Source: Lactonifactor longoviformis DSM 17459 (GTDB taxonomy: Bacteria > Bacillota > Clostridia > Lachnospirales > Lachnospiraceae). Taken from it: a stretch of DNA of 64,000 nucleotides. Below, in pieces: positions 1-9,757 of the stretch; the stretch's first letter is position 1; each line of letters opens with the position of its first letter. Position numbers and translations under genes: made by a program. The DNA lies in the NCBI RefSeq assembly GCF_900129135.1, contig NZ_FQVI01000001.1, positions 429,085 to 493,084 on the forward strand. Direction: 5' to 3'. The notes under the pieces are model-generated. The model did not search any database and was not told the DNA's origin. It worked only from the letters and a program-made list of their open reading frames with translations.

Positions 1-3000
1 CCTTCCCCCCGTCGATGCTGCCTCCCGGCCCGTTATAGCCGGCCACTCCGCCCACACTGGAATTGTCCTCATCGGAGGAAAGCCGTACCGGTGCAGTTTT
101 GGTGCCCACCTTGCTGATGACAATTGCCCCTGTATTTCTGCCTGCGATGCCTCCGATGTAATTCTCCGGCTGTCCCCCTATAATGGCAAGCTCTGCCTGG
201 CTTAAGAGACTGCAGTTTTCAATACTTCCGCGGTTGGAGGCGGCGATTCCTCCCAGAACCCCCTGACCCGACAGAGTTCCGCCGAGAGTTCTGCATCCGG
301 TAAGCGTCCCGCGGTTCTCTCCGCAGATGCCCCCGGCCTCTCCGTTTGTGGCAGTGATCTCCCCGCTGTTTTCCGAAGCCTCTACACTGCCCTGGTTGTC
401 ACAGACAATCCCCCCTGCATTTCCCTTTTCCGCGATGATACTGCCCGCGTTTCCGGTGCCGGAGATATTTCCTGTGCTGCTTTGCAGGCCGGCGATTCCG
501 CCGGCATTTCCCTCCAGGGCCCTTACCGTAAATGTATTCTCCAGAAGTCCGCCGGAGGCATAGATGTCCCCTCCGTTAGCTCCGGCAATTCCGCCCACAT
601 CCGCCCCTCCGGTAATGGTTCCGGTCTGGGCAGCCTCCTGCTTTTTCTCAAGGCTGATAATGGCTCCTTTTTCGTTGCTTCCCGCGATTCCGCCCACATA
701 GCTTCCCGCGCCTTCGATATCTCCTTTGATCTCCCAGCCTGTAATGCCGGCCTTGTCACCGCTGTTCACCGCGGCGATCCCGCCGATATAGCTGCCGTCT
801 CCCATCACCGAAGACGCCTGCGCATCGTCGGGGAGCACACGGCAGGAGACAACCTCCCCCTCGTTTTGGCATACAATGCCGCCCACATAGGAGTCTCCCC
901 GCATCTGCCCGGTCAGGGTGCAGTTTTCGATCCGGCCGCCTTTATTAAGCCCTGCGATTCCCCCAAGGAAGGATTCCCCGGTCATAGAGCCAACGGTACA
1001 GTTCTGAATCGTTCCCTGATTTACCTCCACGATCCCGCCGGTGTAGGTACCCTGTCCCCGCACGATTCCTTTGTCTGTATTTCTGCAGTCATCAATGGTA
1101 ACCCGCCGGGAGGCTATCCCTATTATCCCGCCGGCATAGGAGAAGGTCTCCGTTTGGGAGAGTTCCTGATTTTCAGTAACCCCATAGGCGTATACCGGGG
1201 TATTGTTCTGGATGCCTTTGAGAAGAAGACTGGTGCTGCCGGCATTATAGCCCACTACACCGCCCGCATAGAGCTCAGCCTCAACAGATTTTAATGTATT
1301 CTGATTTCCTCCTCTGCCGTCCTCTTCGTTGTACATCTCTAACACAGCATCTGTATAAGAAGCAGCTGACAGTTCGTTGGCCAGCACTTCACCGGTCATT
1401 CCCGGAACATCCCCGGCATGCCGGTCAGCTATGGCACAGTAGAGAGCAGCTGTTTTCTCTGCCTCCTCCCCGGTTGCCACAAGCTGGGTATAACCCGCAT
1501 ATCCCCCTGCAAAAGCCCCTGCTTCTGCCCGTATGCTTCCCAGGAAATTGTCTGTCCCGCAGTCAATGGCAATCCTTTTTTCCTCATAGGCGGCGATAAT
1601 ATTCCCTCCGAACACGCCTCCCACAAAATAGGCGCCCTCCACCGCATTAGGATTGGAGTCAATTCTATGGCTGCCCTCTGTGAAAATATCTGTCCCTGTG
1701 TTCAGGCCCACATATCCGCCCACAAAGCAGCTGCCGCTGATGTATCCCCCCGCAAGGGTATAACCCCGTATGCTGGCATTTTCGCCGGTATCCCCTGCCC
1801 GGTTATACCCTGCGATTCCGCCCACATAGTTATGGCCGGCCGCTACACTAGTCACCCTTGTGCCGTCCTTGCTTCGTATGGTTCCTTCATTATAACCGGC
1901 GATTCCACCGATATAATCTCCATTTTTCCCAAGCTTTTCCGTCCTGGCAAGGAGCTCTTCCCCATCCTGGGACAGGGTGTTCACACTGCTGGTGCAGTCG
2001 AGAATCCTTCCGCCGTTATATCCGGCAATGCCGCCTCCGAAGGCTGCTGTGGCCACAACAATCCCTTCATTGGTCCAGTTTTCCACCGTTTTTTCTTTCT
2101 TGCCGTCCTTTGATACCGTGCCCGCTTCCGCGTCCAGAATCCCGTTGGCGCCCACAATTCCGCCCACATAGGATTCCCCCAGAACGTTTGCCTGGTTCGC
2201 CTGCCGGCTGCCGTCCAGTCTGCTGTCCTCCGTAAATCCGGCGATCCCGCCCACAAAACGTTTCCCGACTACAAAAGCGTCGGTTATCTTATTATGTATA
2301 TCACGGTTGCTCGTCTTGCAGCCGGTGATGGTGCTGTCTTTGGAGTATCCCACGATTCCGCCCACAAAATCTCCAAACAGATCCGCAGGCTTCTCCTCTT
2401 CATACTTCACGGCTGCCGAAGGGGTGCTGACACAGTTCTTTAAGATTCCGCCGTCGCTGTATCCCGTGATGCCTCCTATGTATTTGCCGGAGACTGCGCT
2501 GGCTGTGACACCCCCGTAATTCCTGCAGGTATCCAGAGTATCCCCTGCAGGTTTCTTATCATCCTCCCCCGCAGTCCTTCCAATGCTTCCGATCACCCCG
2601 CCTACCCGAAGCTCTCCGGACACGTGGGCCTGGTTGGTCAGGTTTTTGTAGACCGCATCCTTTTCTCCTGTTCGGATTCCGATGAGACCACCCACATCTG
2701 TGGTCCCTGTCACGGAACCGCTGACCGTGCAGTCGGAAATACTGCCCTTATCGCTGCCGCAGAGCGCGCCCACACAGCTGTCTCCCTCTGCCTTCACTTC
2801 CAACAGAGTGGCCGCCTGTATGGTTCCTTCATTCACGGCAAACAGCCCCAGAGGTTCTATTACCTGAGGAGCTTTGTCTTTCTCCCTGTTCTGAAGATCT
2901 GCCTTCAGAATCAGATTCTCAATAGTATATTTTGTATTGCCGCTCTTTCCTGTGTAAGCGGATCCCTCCGTTAATTTCCGGATGGGCGGAAAAGCTGTCT

Positions 3001-4363
3001 CATTTATCTCTTGTTCCGAAGACAATACAACGCCCTTTCGGTAGACATGCCCCCGGCTGAGAACACTGTTTTCCCCGCTCCACCGGACAGTTCCGGTCTG
3101 TGTATAAATAATCTTGTCTGTATCCTTTTTCCTGCCTGCAAGAGCCTCCCGTTCCTTCTCTGAGAATCTTATATTATAGAGATGTCTTGCATTTTTCACG
3201 CCATAGACTGTCTGGTCCCCGTTTTGGGCGGCAGATGCAAAGGTGGTGCAGGTGCTGTTGCTCTGTTTCCAGGCGCTGGCTTTGTAATTCTTGGCAAAAG
3301 CTTTGATTCTCGCATATATGGTTTTCTCCTGAAGACCCAATCGGATGACGCTCAGGGTATCCTTCAACTCATCCGCAGATGTTTTTTCCACAGCCGCCAG
3401 GTCTACGGCATCCAGAACCAGAGTGAGCCTGCTCCCCTCCCCGTAAGCATAGAAAGGACAGTCTTCCATCACGGTATGGCCTTCTTCTTTCCCGTCCGCT
3501 CCATAGCTGTAAAGAGTAACATCACAGTAAATCTTATTCCCCAGATCCGAACCTTTTTTCAGAATCTTATTCTTATCCTCTGTATTCACTTCCATGGTGG
3601 CCTGAAGCTTTTTCGACTCTTTGTCGTACAGCTTAATGGAATAGTTCAGATACTCGGTCAGTGCAAAATACTCCTTTTTCAGATGCCAGTTCAGGCTCAG
3701 TTCTTCGTCGTTTATCAGCTCCGCTTCCTGAAGCTCGGGTTTGCCCAGAGCACCCGGGGACTGTTCGGACATTTCATCTGAAGAATAGTAACCAATCATC
3801 CGCTCTTTGCGGATGCTGCGGGTACGGCTGCTGATATTCACACTTCCACGGTCTTCTTTCGTGTTCTCGCCCTTCTGATAGTAAAACTCGTCTGCATAGT
3901 CACTGTAGCAGACCGAATAGACAAGGCCCTCTGCGGGATCGAATTCCACAGTAATAGCCGCGTCAAGTACAGATTCATCATAGATATAAGGCTCCAGCAG
4001 TTCATACAGCAGATTGGTCTCAGCGCTCCCGGGAACTAAGGACAGGTAATACAGACGACCGTCATACTCCTCGGGCAGATCCTCCACCATAGAGCTGTCT
4101 ACTGTCTGATTCTTTCCGGCTCCCTGTGTCATATACTCCTGAAGTTCCTTCAGCTGCCCGGTAGACTTATAGTGATTCAGGGAAGAAGATGCCGCGTAAA
4201 AAATTGTCTGGGCATAGTTATTATTGCGCACAAAGGCAGAATGGCGCAGATACGCCGATAAGCCTAAGCCCGCAATCGTCAGTAAAATTCCTAATATGGT
4301 AAGTGTTACAATCGCTTCCACCAGAGTGAAGCCTTTGTTCTTATTCTTTTTATTTCCGGCCAT
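1..4363 (-). CDS. Giant prepilin-leader protein with GLUG-like repeats (C-terminus beyond window)
   Basis: A minus-strand reading frame starts with ATG at 4363 and stays open to the window edge, giving about 1454 visible residues. Residues 1-35 are a type IV prepilin leader: basic stretch, G|FTLVEA cleavage/methylation site and a hydrophobic helix. Residues about 40-480 have no recognised domain. From about residue 500 onward there are roughly 27 glycine-rich repeats of the form [YF]VGGI[AV]GYN, spaced irregularly by 25-60 residues, which resemble the GLUG motif of surface adhesins and IgA-peptidase-like proteins. The product should be processed by a prepilin peptidase and displayed as a pseudopilin-anchored fibre or adhesin (inference). 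The ribosome binding site is weak. A hairpin at 4399-4440 lies in the leader. The stop codon is not in view, so total size is unknown. Confidence 0.85.
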   Translation of the reverse strand, partial: MAGNKKNKNKGFTLVEAIVTLTILGILLTIAGLGLSAYLRHSAFVRNNNYAQTIFYAASSSLNHYKSTGQLKELQEYMTQGAGKNQTVDSSMVEDLPEEYDGRLYYLSLVPGSAETNLLYELLEPYIYDESVLDAAITVEFDPAEGLVYSVCYSDYADEFYYQKGENTKEDRGSVNISSRTRSIRKERMIGYYSSDEMSEQSPGALGKPELQEAELINDEELSLNWHLKKEYFALTEYLNYSIKLYDKESKKLQATMEVNTEDKNKILKKGSDLGNKIYCDVTLYSYGADGKEEGHTVMEDCPFYAYGEGSRLTLVLDAVDLAAVEKTSADELKDTLSVIRLGLQEKTIYARIKAFAKNYKASAWKQSNSTCTTFASAAQNGDQTVYGVKNARHLYNIRFSEKEREALAGRKKDTDKIIYTQTGTVRWSGENSVLSRGHVYRKGVVLSSEQEINETAFPPIRKLTEGSAYTGKSGNTKYTIENLILKADLQNREKDKAPQVIEPLGLFAVNEGTIQAATLLEVKAEGDSCVGALCGSDKGSISDCTVSGSVTGTTDVGGLIGIRTGEKDAVYKNLTNQAHVSGELRVGGVIGSIGRTAGEDDKKPAGDTLDTCRNYGGVTASAVSGKYIGGITGYSDGGILKNCVSTPSAAVKYEEEKPADLFGDFVGGIVGYSKDSTITGCKTSNRDIHNKITDAFVVGKRFVGGIAGFTEDSRLDGSRQANQANVLGESYVGGIVGANGILDAEAGTVSKDGKKEKTVENWTNEGIVVATAAFGGGIAGYNGGRILDCTSSVNTLSQDGEELLARTEKLGKNGDYIGGIAGYNEGTIRSKDGTRVTSVAAGHNYVGGIAGYNRAGDTGENASIRGYTLAGGYISGSCFVGGYVGLNTGTDIFTEGSHRIDSNPNAVEGAYFVGGVFGGNIIAAYEEKRIAIDCGTDNFLGSIRAEAGAFAGGYAGYTQLVATGEEAEKTAALYCAIADRHAGDVPGMTGEVLANELSAASYTDAVLEMYNEEDGRGGNQNTLKSVEAELYAGGVVGYNAGSTSLLLKGIQNNTPVYAYGVTENQELSQTETFSYAGGIIGIASRRVTIDDCRNTDKGIVRGQGTYTGGIVEVNQGTIQNCTVGSMTGESFLGGIAGLNKGGRIENCTLTGQMRGDSYVGGIVCQNEGEVVSCRVLPDDAQASSVMGDGSYIGGIAAVNSGDKAGITGWEIKGDIEGAGSYVGGIAGSNEKGAIISLEKKQEAAQTGTITGGADVGGIAGANGGDIYASGGLLENTFTVRALEGNAGGIAGLQSSTGNISGTGNAGSIIAEKGNAGGIVCDNQGSVEASENSGEITATNGEAGGICGENRGTLTGCRTLGGTLSGQGVLGGIAASNRGSIENCSLLSQAELAIIGGQPENYIGGIAGRNTGAIVISKVGTKTAPVRLSSDEDNSSVGGVAGYNGPGGSIDGGK

Positions 4364-4398
4364 AGAGGGTCATCTCTATTCTATCATTTTATTTTAAC

Positions 4399-4440
4399 TG
4401 CAGCTGCATCCCGGCATTCCTGCCTGGAAGCGCAGCTGCA
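4399..4440. repeat. Inverted repeat upstream of the giant prepilin gene
   Basis: Two perfect 9-bp arms (TGCAGCTGC at 4399-4407 and GCAGCTGCA at 4432-4440) enclose a second imperfect stem built on CCCGGCA/TGCCTGG. No T-tract follows on either strand, so it is a poor intrinsic terminator. It lies about 36 bp upstream of the prepilin ATG and about 100 bp past the M20 hydrolase stop, so it could be a leader structure or a processing site. Confidence 0.5.
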
Positions 4441-4541
4441 TGTCAGATAAATTACTTATTTCTTAGTCTTTAAATTTTATCATATTTATCCAGTTTCGTA
4501 AATGTAAAATATGAGAATCGGCATGTAAAGTTCTGGATCTT

Positions 4542-5705
4542 TTACCTTCCCCCTCCGGTAAATGTTTTGCGAATCTCTTCCTGCACCTCTGCAGATACCA
4601 ATACATCATACCCGGTGAGAGCCAGGATGCATGCCCCCCTCTCTGCAGCCTTCTTTCCATTCTCAGAGATCGTACACTCCGCCGCTTCTTTTGTATGAAG
4701 CACCAGATCGGGGTCTCCCAGACCGATGAAGCCATGGGCGGCCGGAGCCACATGGCTTACATTTCCCATATCCATGGATCCCATCTCCCGGCGGGCGGGC
4801 TGTACCTCTGTTTCCCCCATATACCTGAAATTCTTAGCCATGAGTCTTCCCAGCACCGGATTGGTCACCATATCGTCATTGGACAGTTCATAGTAGTCGA
4901 TCTCCACGGACGCCCCTGTCATCCTGGCCGCTCCCCTGGCACATTCCTTTGCCTTTTCCACCACCTCATTCAGATTCTCTCTCTTGGCGGCCCGGAAATT
5001 AAATCTGGCCTCTGCATAATCAGGCACAATATTGGGGCGCAGTCCCCCCTCAGCGATAATCCCATGCATCCGCACATCGTCTGTCACATGCTGGCGGAGG
5101 GCGTTGATTCCGTTAAACATGAGGAGCACGGCATCCAGGGCATTGACCCCCTTTTCCGGGGCCGCGGAGGCGTGTGCCGTCTTTCCGCGGAAGCGAAAAC
5201 GCAGGGCATCCAGTGCCAGAGAGCTCCCGCTTTCCTTGGACACGCCGTCCGGATGGAGCATGAGCGCTGCCAGGATATCCTTAAAAATACCGTCCCTGGC
5301 CATTGCCACCTTGGCGCCGTTGGTTTCCTCTGCAGGCGTCCCCAAGACAACAATCTCTCCCCCTGTCTCCTCAAGCACAGCCTTCAGCCCCAGGGCAGCC
5401 CCAAAGGACATGGCAGAGATTAGATTGTGCCCGCAGCCGTGGCCAATCCCCTCCAATGCGTCGTATTCGCACAGGAAGGCAATTCTGGGGCCGGGCCTTC
5501 CCCCCTTACAGACAGCAGTAAACGCGGTGGGGATTCCGCAGGTCCCGTGCTCTGTCCGGAAACCGTGCTTTTCCAGATGCTCCGTCAGGAGTTTTTCTGC
5601 AAAATATTCCTGCTCGCTTATTTCCGGGTGCTCATACAGCTCCCTGGCAATCTGGAAAATCTCTTCCCGGTGTTTTTTTATTTCCTGAATAATTCTTTCT
5701 TTCAT
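4542..5705 (-). CDS. M20-family amidohydrolase (AbgB/HipO-like), 387 aa
   Basis: A zinc-dependent amidohydrolase of the M20D/aminoacylase group, which removes an acyl or aminoacyl group from an amino acid conjugate in the cytoplasm. Visible metal and catalytic motifs are GHGCGHN (residues 88-94), TPAEET (EE at about 126-127) and MLHPD, followed by a dimerisation domain with AHASAAPEKG. Length is normal for the family. It is the last gene of the nine-gene operon that starts at 14465, 36 bp after the YfcC-type carrier, which suggests that the carrier imports the conjugate this enzyme splits. The substrate cannot be read from sequence; N-acyl amino acids, aminobenzoyl-glutamate-like compounds and dipeptides are all possible. 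Confidence 0.85.
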   Translation of the reverse strand: MKERIIQEIKKHREEIFQIARELYEHPEISEQEYFAEKLLTEHLEKHGFRTEHGTCGIPTAFTAVCKGGRPGPRIAFLCEYDALEGIGHGCGHNLISAMSFGAALGLKAVLEETGGEIVVLGTPAEETNGAKVAMARDGIFKDILAALMLHPDGVSKESGSSLALDALRFRFRGKTAHASAAPEKGVNALDAVLLMFNGINALRQHVTDDVRMHGIIAEGGLRPNIVPDYAEARFNFRAAKRENLNEVVEKAKECARGAARMTGASVEIDYYELSNDDMVTNPVLGRLMAKNFRYMGETEVQPARREMGSMDMGNVSHVAPAAHGFIGLGDPDLVLHTKEAAECTISENGKKAAERGACILALTGYDVLVSAEVQEEIRKTFTGGGR

Positions 5706-5741
5706 ATTCTGCTCCTTATTCTTTCCTTTTGCGCCGGCCTC

Positions 5742-7151
5742 CTAAAACGGACCGTAATGAATGGCCTGGGCAATGATGATGAAGACAGCGCCCAGAAGAT
5801 ACTCCAGAAGAATCAGGGGACCGATCCATCTGGCCCATTTATTCCAGGGAATCTTTCCCAGAGCCAGTCCGGCCATTAACAGGCCCGATGTGGGAGTGAA
5901 GATATTGGAAATCCCGTCACCCAGCTGAAACGCCAGGACTGCCGTCTGCCGGGTCACCCCCACCAAATCGGACAGAGGGGCCATAATAGGCATGGATACA
6001 GCCGCCTGGGCGCTCCCGGAGGGAATCACATAGTTCAGCAGACACTGGAAGAGATACATACCCATGGCAGAAATCTGCGCCGGAAGCCAGGCAACCCCTT
6101 TTGCTATCCCGAACAATATGGTATCCAGTATGCCTCCCTGCTGCAAAACAACCAGAATGGATCTGGCAAATCCAACGGCAAGGGCTCCCCCGGCGATCCC
6201 CGTCATTCCTCTCACCAGATTTTCGCCGTATCTGTTGGGAGACATTCCTGTAAATACAGCGGCAAGCACGGACATGCCGAAAAAGAGGGCAGTGATTTCC
6301 TGCAGATACCATCCGTAACGAAACACTCCGTATATGAGCACTCCAATGGTCCCCACAAAGGTTAAAAGCACCAGAATCTGTCCGGCGGTAAGCTTCGGGG
6401 TCTCCTCCAGGTTCAGGCGATCCGTTCTGCCCAGGTCAATCTCCCGCACGGCGCTGATCTCCGGAGACTTTTTTACCTTCAGGGCATACCGCAGCACATA
6501 GCCGATAGCCAGGGAAACCATACAGATATAGAGGGCCACCCGCAGCCCCATGCCGGAAAGCAGGGGAACCCCCGCGATCCCCTGGGCGATCCCCACGGTA
6601 AAGGGATTCAAAAATGCCGCAGCAAACCCTGCTGTGGATCCGGCCAGCACAATCCCGGCACCCACCAGGGAGTCATATCCCACAGAGGTTGCAAGTAGGA
6701 TCATGATGGGTATAAAGGGCAGGGTCTCCTCTGCCATTCCGTACAGCGCCCCTCCCATAGAAAACAAAAACATCATCACAGGAATTACCACAAATTCCTT
6801 TTTTCCCAGCTTATGTGTCAGAATCGCAATTCCTGTATGAATCGCCCCTGTCTCCTGCACCACCTGAAAAGCTCCCCCCAAGATAAAGATAAGAAAAATC
6901 ATTCCCGCAGATTCCACAAGACCCTGGGGAACGGTTTCCAAAAGTCCCATAACGCCTACAGGCGTCTGTTCTCCATAACGGAAGCTGTCAGGATCGACTA
7001 CCTCCTGTCCTCCGCTTCCTGTTACCCGGCTGTATTCGCCGGCAGGAATCACATACGTAAGAATCCCGCAGAGTAACACTACAAAAAGCATTAAAACATA
7101 TACATTTGGGACCGGAATCCCCTTTCTTTTTACTTTTTCTTTTTTCTTCAT
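5742..7151 (-). CDS. YfcC/DcuC-superfamily membrane carrier, 469 aa
   Basis: A polytopic inner-membrane carrier of the C4-dicarboxylate anaerobic carrier/YfcC family (ArsB/NhaD-like fold). A basic N-terminus is followed by about 12 hydrophobic segments. Two family-type loops are visible: NPFTVGIAQ in the first half and IPSGSAQAAVSMPI in the second. Relatives carry amino acids, peptides or dicarboxylates. It sits between the Glu/Leu/Phe/Val dehydrogenase and the M20 amidohydrolase, both co-oriented, so it is the likely uptake or exchange system for the operon substrate (inference). The exact ligand is unknown. Confidence 0.8.
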   Translation of the reverse strand: MKKKEKVKRKGIPVPNVYVLMLFVVLLCGILTYVIPAGEYSRVTGSGGQEVVDPDSFRYGEQTPVGVMGLLETVPQGLVESAGMIFLIFILGGAFQVVQETGAIHTGIAILTHKLGKKEFVVIPVMMFLFSMGGALYGMAEETLPFIPIMILLATSVGYDSLVGAGIVLAGSTAGFAAAFLNPFTVGIAQGIAGVPLLSGMGLRVALYICMVSLAIGYVLRYALKVKKSPEISAVREIDLGRTDRLNLEETPKLTAGQILVLLTFVGTIGVLIYGVFRYGWYLQEITALFFGMSVLAAVFTGMSPNRYGENLVRGMTGIAGGALAVGFARSILVVLQQGGILDTILFGIAKGVAWLPAQISAMGMYLFQCLLNYVIPSGSAQAAVSMPIMAPLSDLVGVTRQTAVLAFQLGDGISNIFTPTSGLLMAGLALGKIPWNKWARWIGPLILLEYLLGAVFIIIAQAIHYGPF

Positions 7152-7232
7152 AACCTGCCCGCCTTTTACATGGTTTATTGTGGAGATAGCAAAGGAGGAC
7201 CGCAGGGGGCTCCCTGCGATCCTGACTGTTAT

Positions 7233-8408
7233 TTATTTTTTTCCCTGCCAGTCAACATCCGGCGCCTCGGAGGGCAGCGGCTGGCAGCGGATCCTGGCTG
7301 CCTCCCGGAGGGTAATGCCCTGCTCCTTCTTCATGCGGAAGAGATTGCTGATGTGCTCCCGGATAATATTCTGAGAGTCATCCACAAGAGCCTGAGGCTC
7401 CAGGGGAATCAGCCCGAAGGGCACTGCGTCGCAGAGTCTGGTCGCTCCCAGATTTACGATAAAATCAGGTGCCACAGGAATATTTCTCTTCTCCAGAATC
7501 ACGTCTGCTTCCGGGGTGGTGGGTATATTTGCAGCTTCCACAATCAGCTTAAACTGCAGCTTATCTGCGTTCTTCTCGTTGATGACTCCGTCCAGAGCCG
7601 CCGGCATAAAGATGTCGCAGGCGATTTCTTCCCACTGGGTATTTTTCATCACCTGATATTCCGGAAGGAAGGCTTCCTGGTTCAGATAGCCTCTGTCTTT
7701 TACCGAATTTATCAGGAGATCCACGTCCAGGCCGTTCTCACAGTACACCATGCACTTAGCATCACTGATGGCCACAACCTTGTATCCCATCTCGCTGAGG
7801 CAGCGGGCTGCTCCGGTACCAACCGCACCGAAGCCCTGAATCATAACAGTGGCTCCGGGCTCTCCGCCCATCTGCTTCCAGCTCTCATCCAGCCCTGCGG
7901 CCGCCCCGTAGCCGGTGATGGCATCGTACATCACAAATCCCCTGTACGGCATATCGAATAATGTATCATTATCTTTCAGTCCCTGAATGATCTTGGGATC
8001 GCTCTCATATTTCTTCGCAACCAGATGAGGAACGCCCGGGATGGCCAGCTCTTTGTACAGATCCATCACCTGTCCGTATCCAATTCCCAGATCGCCGCCC
8101 AGGGATACCCCGTTTTCCAGATAAGGGGCAATGGCGAGAAGGAAGCGCTTTACCACCTCTAATTTATCCGGTTTTGTATTGTCATACCGAATGCCGGCCT
8201 TGGCGCCTCCCCCTACTTTGGAGTGACAGGCGGCGTATTTGTATCCCATTCCCGTGGCCAGCTTAATTACTTCTTCTCTGGTAACCGTCTCATGTACCCG
8301 CAGACCGCCGCTGCAGTAGTTGCTCACAAAGTTAAAACAGCACAGCCATCCCACAGCATCCGTTTCCGTATCGTTCCATTCAATTACAATATATGGTTTA
8401 TTCAGCAT
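7233..8408 (-). CDS. Glu/Leu/Phe/Val-type amino acid dehydrogenase, 391 aa
   Basis: An NAD(P)-dependent oxidative deaminase that converts an L-amino acid to its 2-oxoacid plus ammonia. The N-terminal substrate domain carries the glycine/lysine-rich GGGAKAGI segment (about residues 66-73), where the catalytic lysine lies. The Rossmann domain has IQGFGAVGTGAA (about residues 188-199). The usual sequence is GGAKGG, so the substrate pocket is slightly atypical and family membership does not tell whether Glu, Leu/Val or Phe is used. AAAGGAGG precedes the ATG. It feeds the 2-oxoacid:ferredoxin oxidoreductase encoded upstream in the same operon. Confidence 0.88.
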   Translation of the reverse strand: MLNKPYIVIEWNDTETDAVGWLCCFNFVSNYCSGGLRVHETVTREEVIKLATGMGYKYAACHSKVGGGAKAGIRYDNTKPDKLEVVKRFLLAIAPYLENGVSLGGDLGIGYGQVMDLYKELAIPGVPHLVAKKYESDPKIIQGLKDNDTLFDMPYRGFVMYDAITGYGAAAGLDESWKQMGGEPGATVMIQGFGAVGTGAARCLSEMGYKVVAISDAKCMVYCENGLDVDLLINSVKDRGYLNQEAFLPEYQVMKNTQWEEIACDIFMPAALDGVINEKNADKLQFKLIVEAANIPTTPEADVILEKRNIPVAPDFIVNLGATRLCDAVPFGLIPLEPQALVDDSQNIIREHISNLFRMKKEQGITLREAARIRCQPLPSEAPDVDWQGKK

Positions 8409-8434
8409 ATCTATATCCTCCTTTAATCGATTCC

Positions 8435-9715
8435 TTATGCCTCTGCTTTCTTAGGGGCATCACCAAACACATTTTCTCTCCTGCTCTTCTTATACAGCAG
8501 GAAGGCACTGATTCCCCCTGCCGCCAGGAGTACCAGGGTAAATATAAACATATACACGTATCCCGTATTTCCGTACTTATCCAGCCAGTGTCCGAACAAA
8601 GTGTGCTGGAACAGGTCCGGTGCGTAGGCGATGGCTGCATACAGCCCCATAGCCGTCCCGCTTGCATTTCTGGCCACATTAGCCTCCGGCGTCATGGCCA
8701 GACAGATGTTGGTAAAGAGCGTAGAGAGCACGCCTGTTCCCAGGGATACGGCCACAAGAACTCCCACCGGCACATACGCCGCAAAAAGCAGTACCAGCAC
8801 AAACAGGGTAATCAGGAAGACTGCCCCGAACACTACCATCCGGGATACATACTTTGTCTTCGTTGCAATTTTGCCCAAAATAGGGCTGAAGAGTCTGCCC
8901 CCATACATATTCAGAACACCCAGCACGCCTGCGAAGGTAATGGCAACTCCGAATACATCATGAAAATAAGGAACAAAATACGATGCGGTAAGAGTGGTGG
9001 AGTACAGGCAGAATCCGCAGATAATCATCATCCAGAGCCCCGGCTCCTTCATCACCAGCAGCAGCTGGCTGAAGGTGAACTTATCTTCCTCTTCTCCCTC
9101 TTTTTTCACATCCTTGACTTTTTTGAACACCAGCATACAGCCCAAAGCTGCAACCAGGGTAAACGCCGCATAGGTCCACACCACCCTGGAAAATGCCGTC
9201 GCCTGGCTGACCTTGTTCTCAGACAGGTTATACACATACAGAGAGGCAAAATTAATGATCATATAGCTGATGGACTGGGCAAAGGAAAAAAATCCGATGG
9301 ATTCTCCTACCAGCTCATCCGGAACAATCATACGAGGCATTTTAAATATTGCGGGGTTAAACACAAAGAATGTGGTCAGTCCGAACAGCCCCCAGATAAT
9401 ATACATATTAATTACCGACGGAGCCAGCGCCAGCCAGACACTCAAGATTGTGGTCCCCAGCAGAGACACAACGATACATTTTTTGTAATCCAGTTTATCT
9501 GTCACAAATCCGCCGATGAGGTTGAACACAATATTTCCGAATCCGTACACGGACATGATCAGCCCCAGCTGCGTGTTGGAAGCGCCTGTAGCCTCCATCA
9601 TGGGGCCATAAAATACACCTTTTATATAAGGCAGGGAGTATGATGCGGCATAACATAGTCCTGCGATCATTAATGCTGCCATCACCCATCCGCCAAGACC
9701 TTTTTTCTGTTCCAT
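8435..9715 (-). CDS. MFS transporter, 426 aa
   Basis: A 12-helix major facilitator protein. The inter-domain loop after helix 6 is charged (KKVKDVKKEGEEEDK), and the loop after helix 2 has GGFVTDKLDYKK, the MFS motif A region. The start is placed at the ATG preceded by AGGAGG with 6 bases of spacing; a longer GTG-started frame would swallow that ribosome binding site. It lies between the ADP-forming acyl-CoA synthetase and the amino acid dehydrogenase, so import of the fermented compound or export of the acid product fits. It resembles oxalate/formate-antiporter-like MFS members, but the ligand is not determinable. Confidence 0.82.
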   Translation of the reverse strand: MEQKKGLGGWVMAALMIAGLCYAASYSLPYIKGVFYGPMMEATGASNTQLGLIMSVYGFGNIVFNLIGGFVTDKLDYKKCIVVSLLGTTILSVWLALAPSVINMYIIWGLFGLTTFFVFNPAIFKMPRMIVPDELVGESIGFFSFAQSISYMIINFASLYVYNLSENKVSQATAFSRVVWTYAAFTLVAALGCMLVFKKVKDVKKEGEEEDKFTFSQLLLVMKEPGLWMMIICGFCLYSTTLTASYFVPYFHDVFGVAITFAGVLGVLNMYGGRLFSPILGKIATKTKYVSRMVVFGAVFLITLFVLVLLFAAYVPVGVLVAVSLGTGVLSTLFTNICLAMTPEANVARNASGTAMGLYAAIAYAPDLFQHTLFGHWLDKYGNTGYVYMFIFTLVLLAAGGISAFLLYKKSRRENVFGDAPKKAEA

Positions 9716-9757
9716 CCCATTCCTCCTTTCGCGCACTGCGCCTTCCCGTTGCTTTTG

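Noticed and set aside
327-3781. Several long plus-strand open frames (for example 482-1294 and 1418-2113)
   Set aside because: They mirror the glycine-rich repeats of the minus-strand prepilin gene and lack ribosome binding sites or recognisable domains.
4399-4440. Hairpin as an intrinsic terminator of the fermentation operon
   Set aside because: It is about 100 bp past the last gene and has no U-run on the minus strand.
8393-9643. A 416-codon plus-strand frame opposite the MFS gene
   Set aside because: The minus strand has an unmistakable 12-helix MFS protein with a good ribosome binding site; the plus frame is histidine- and glutamine-rich antisense sequence.
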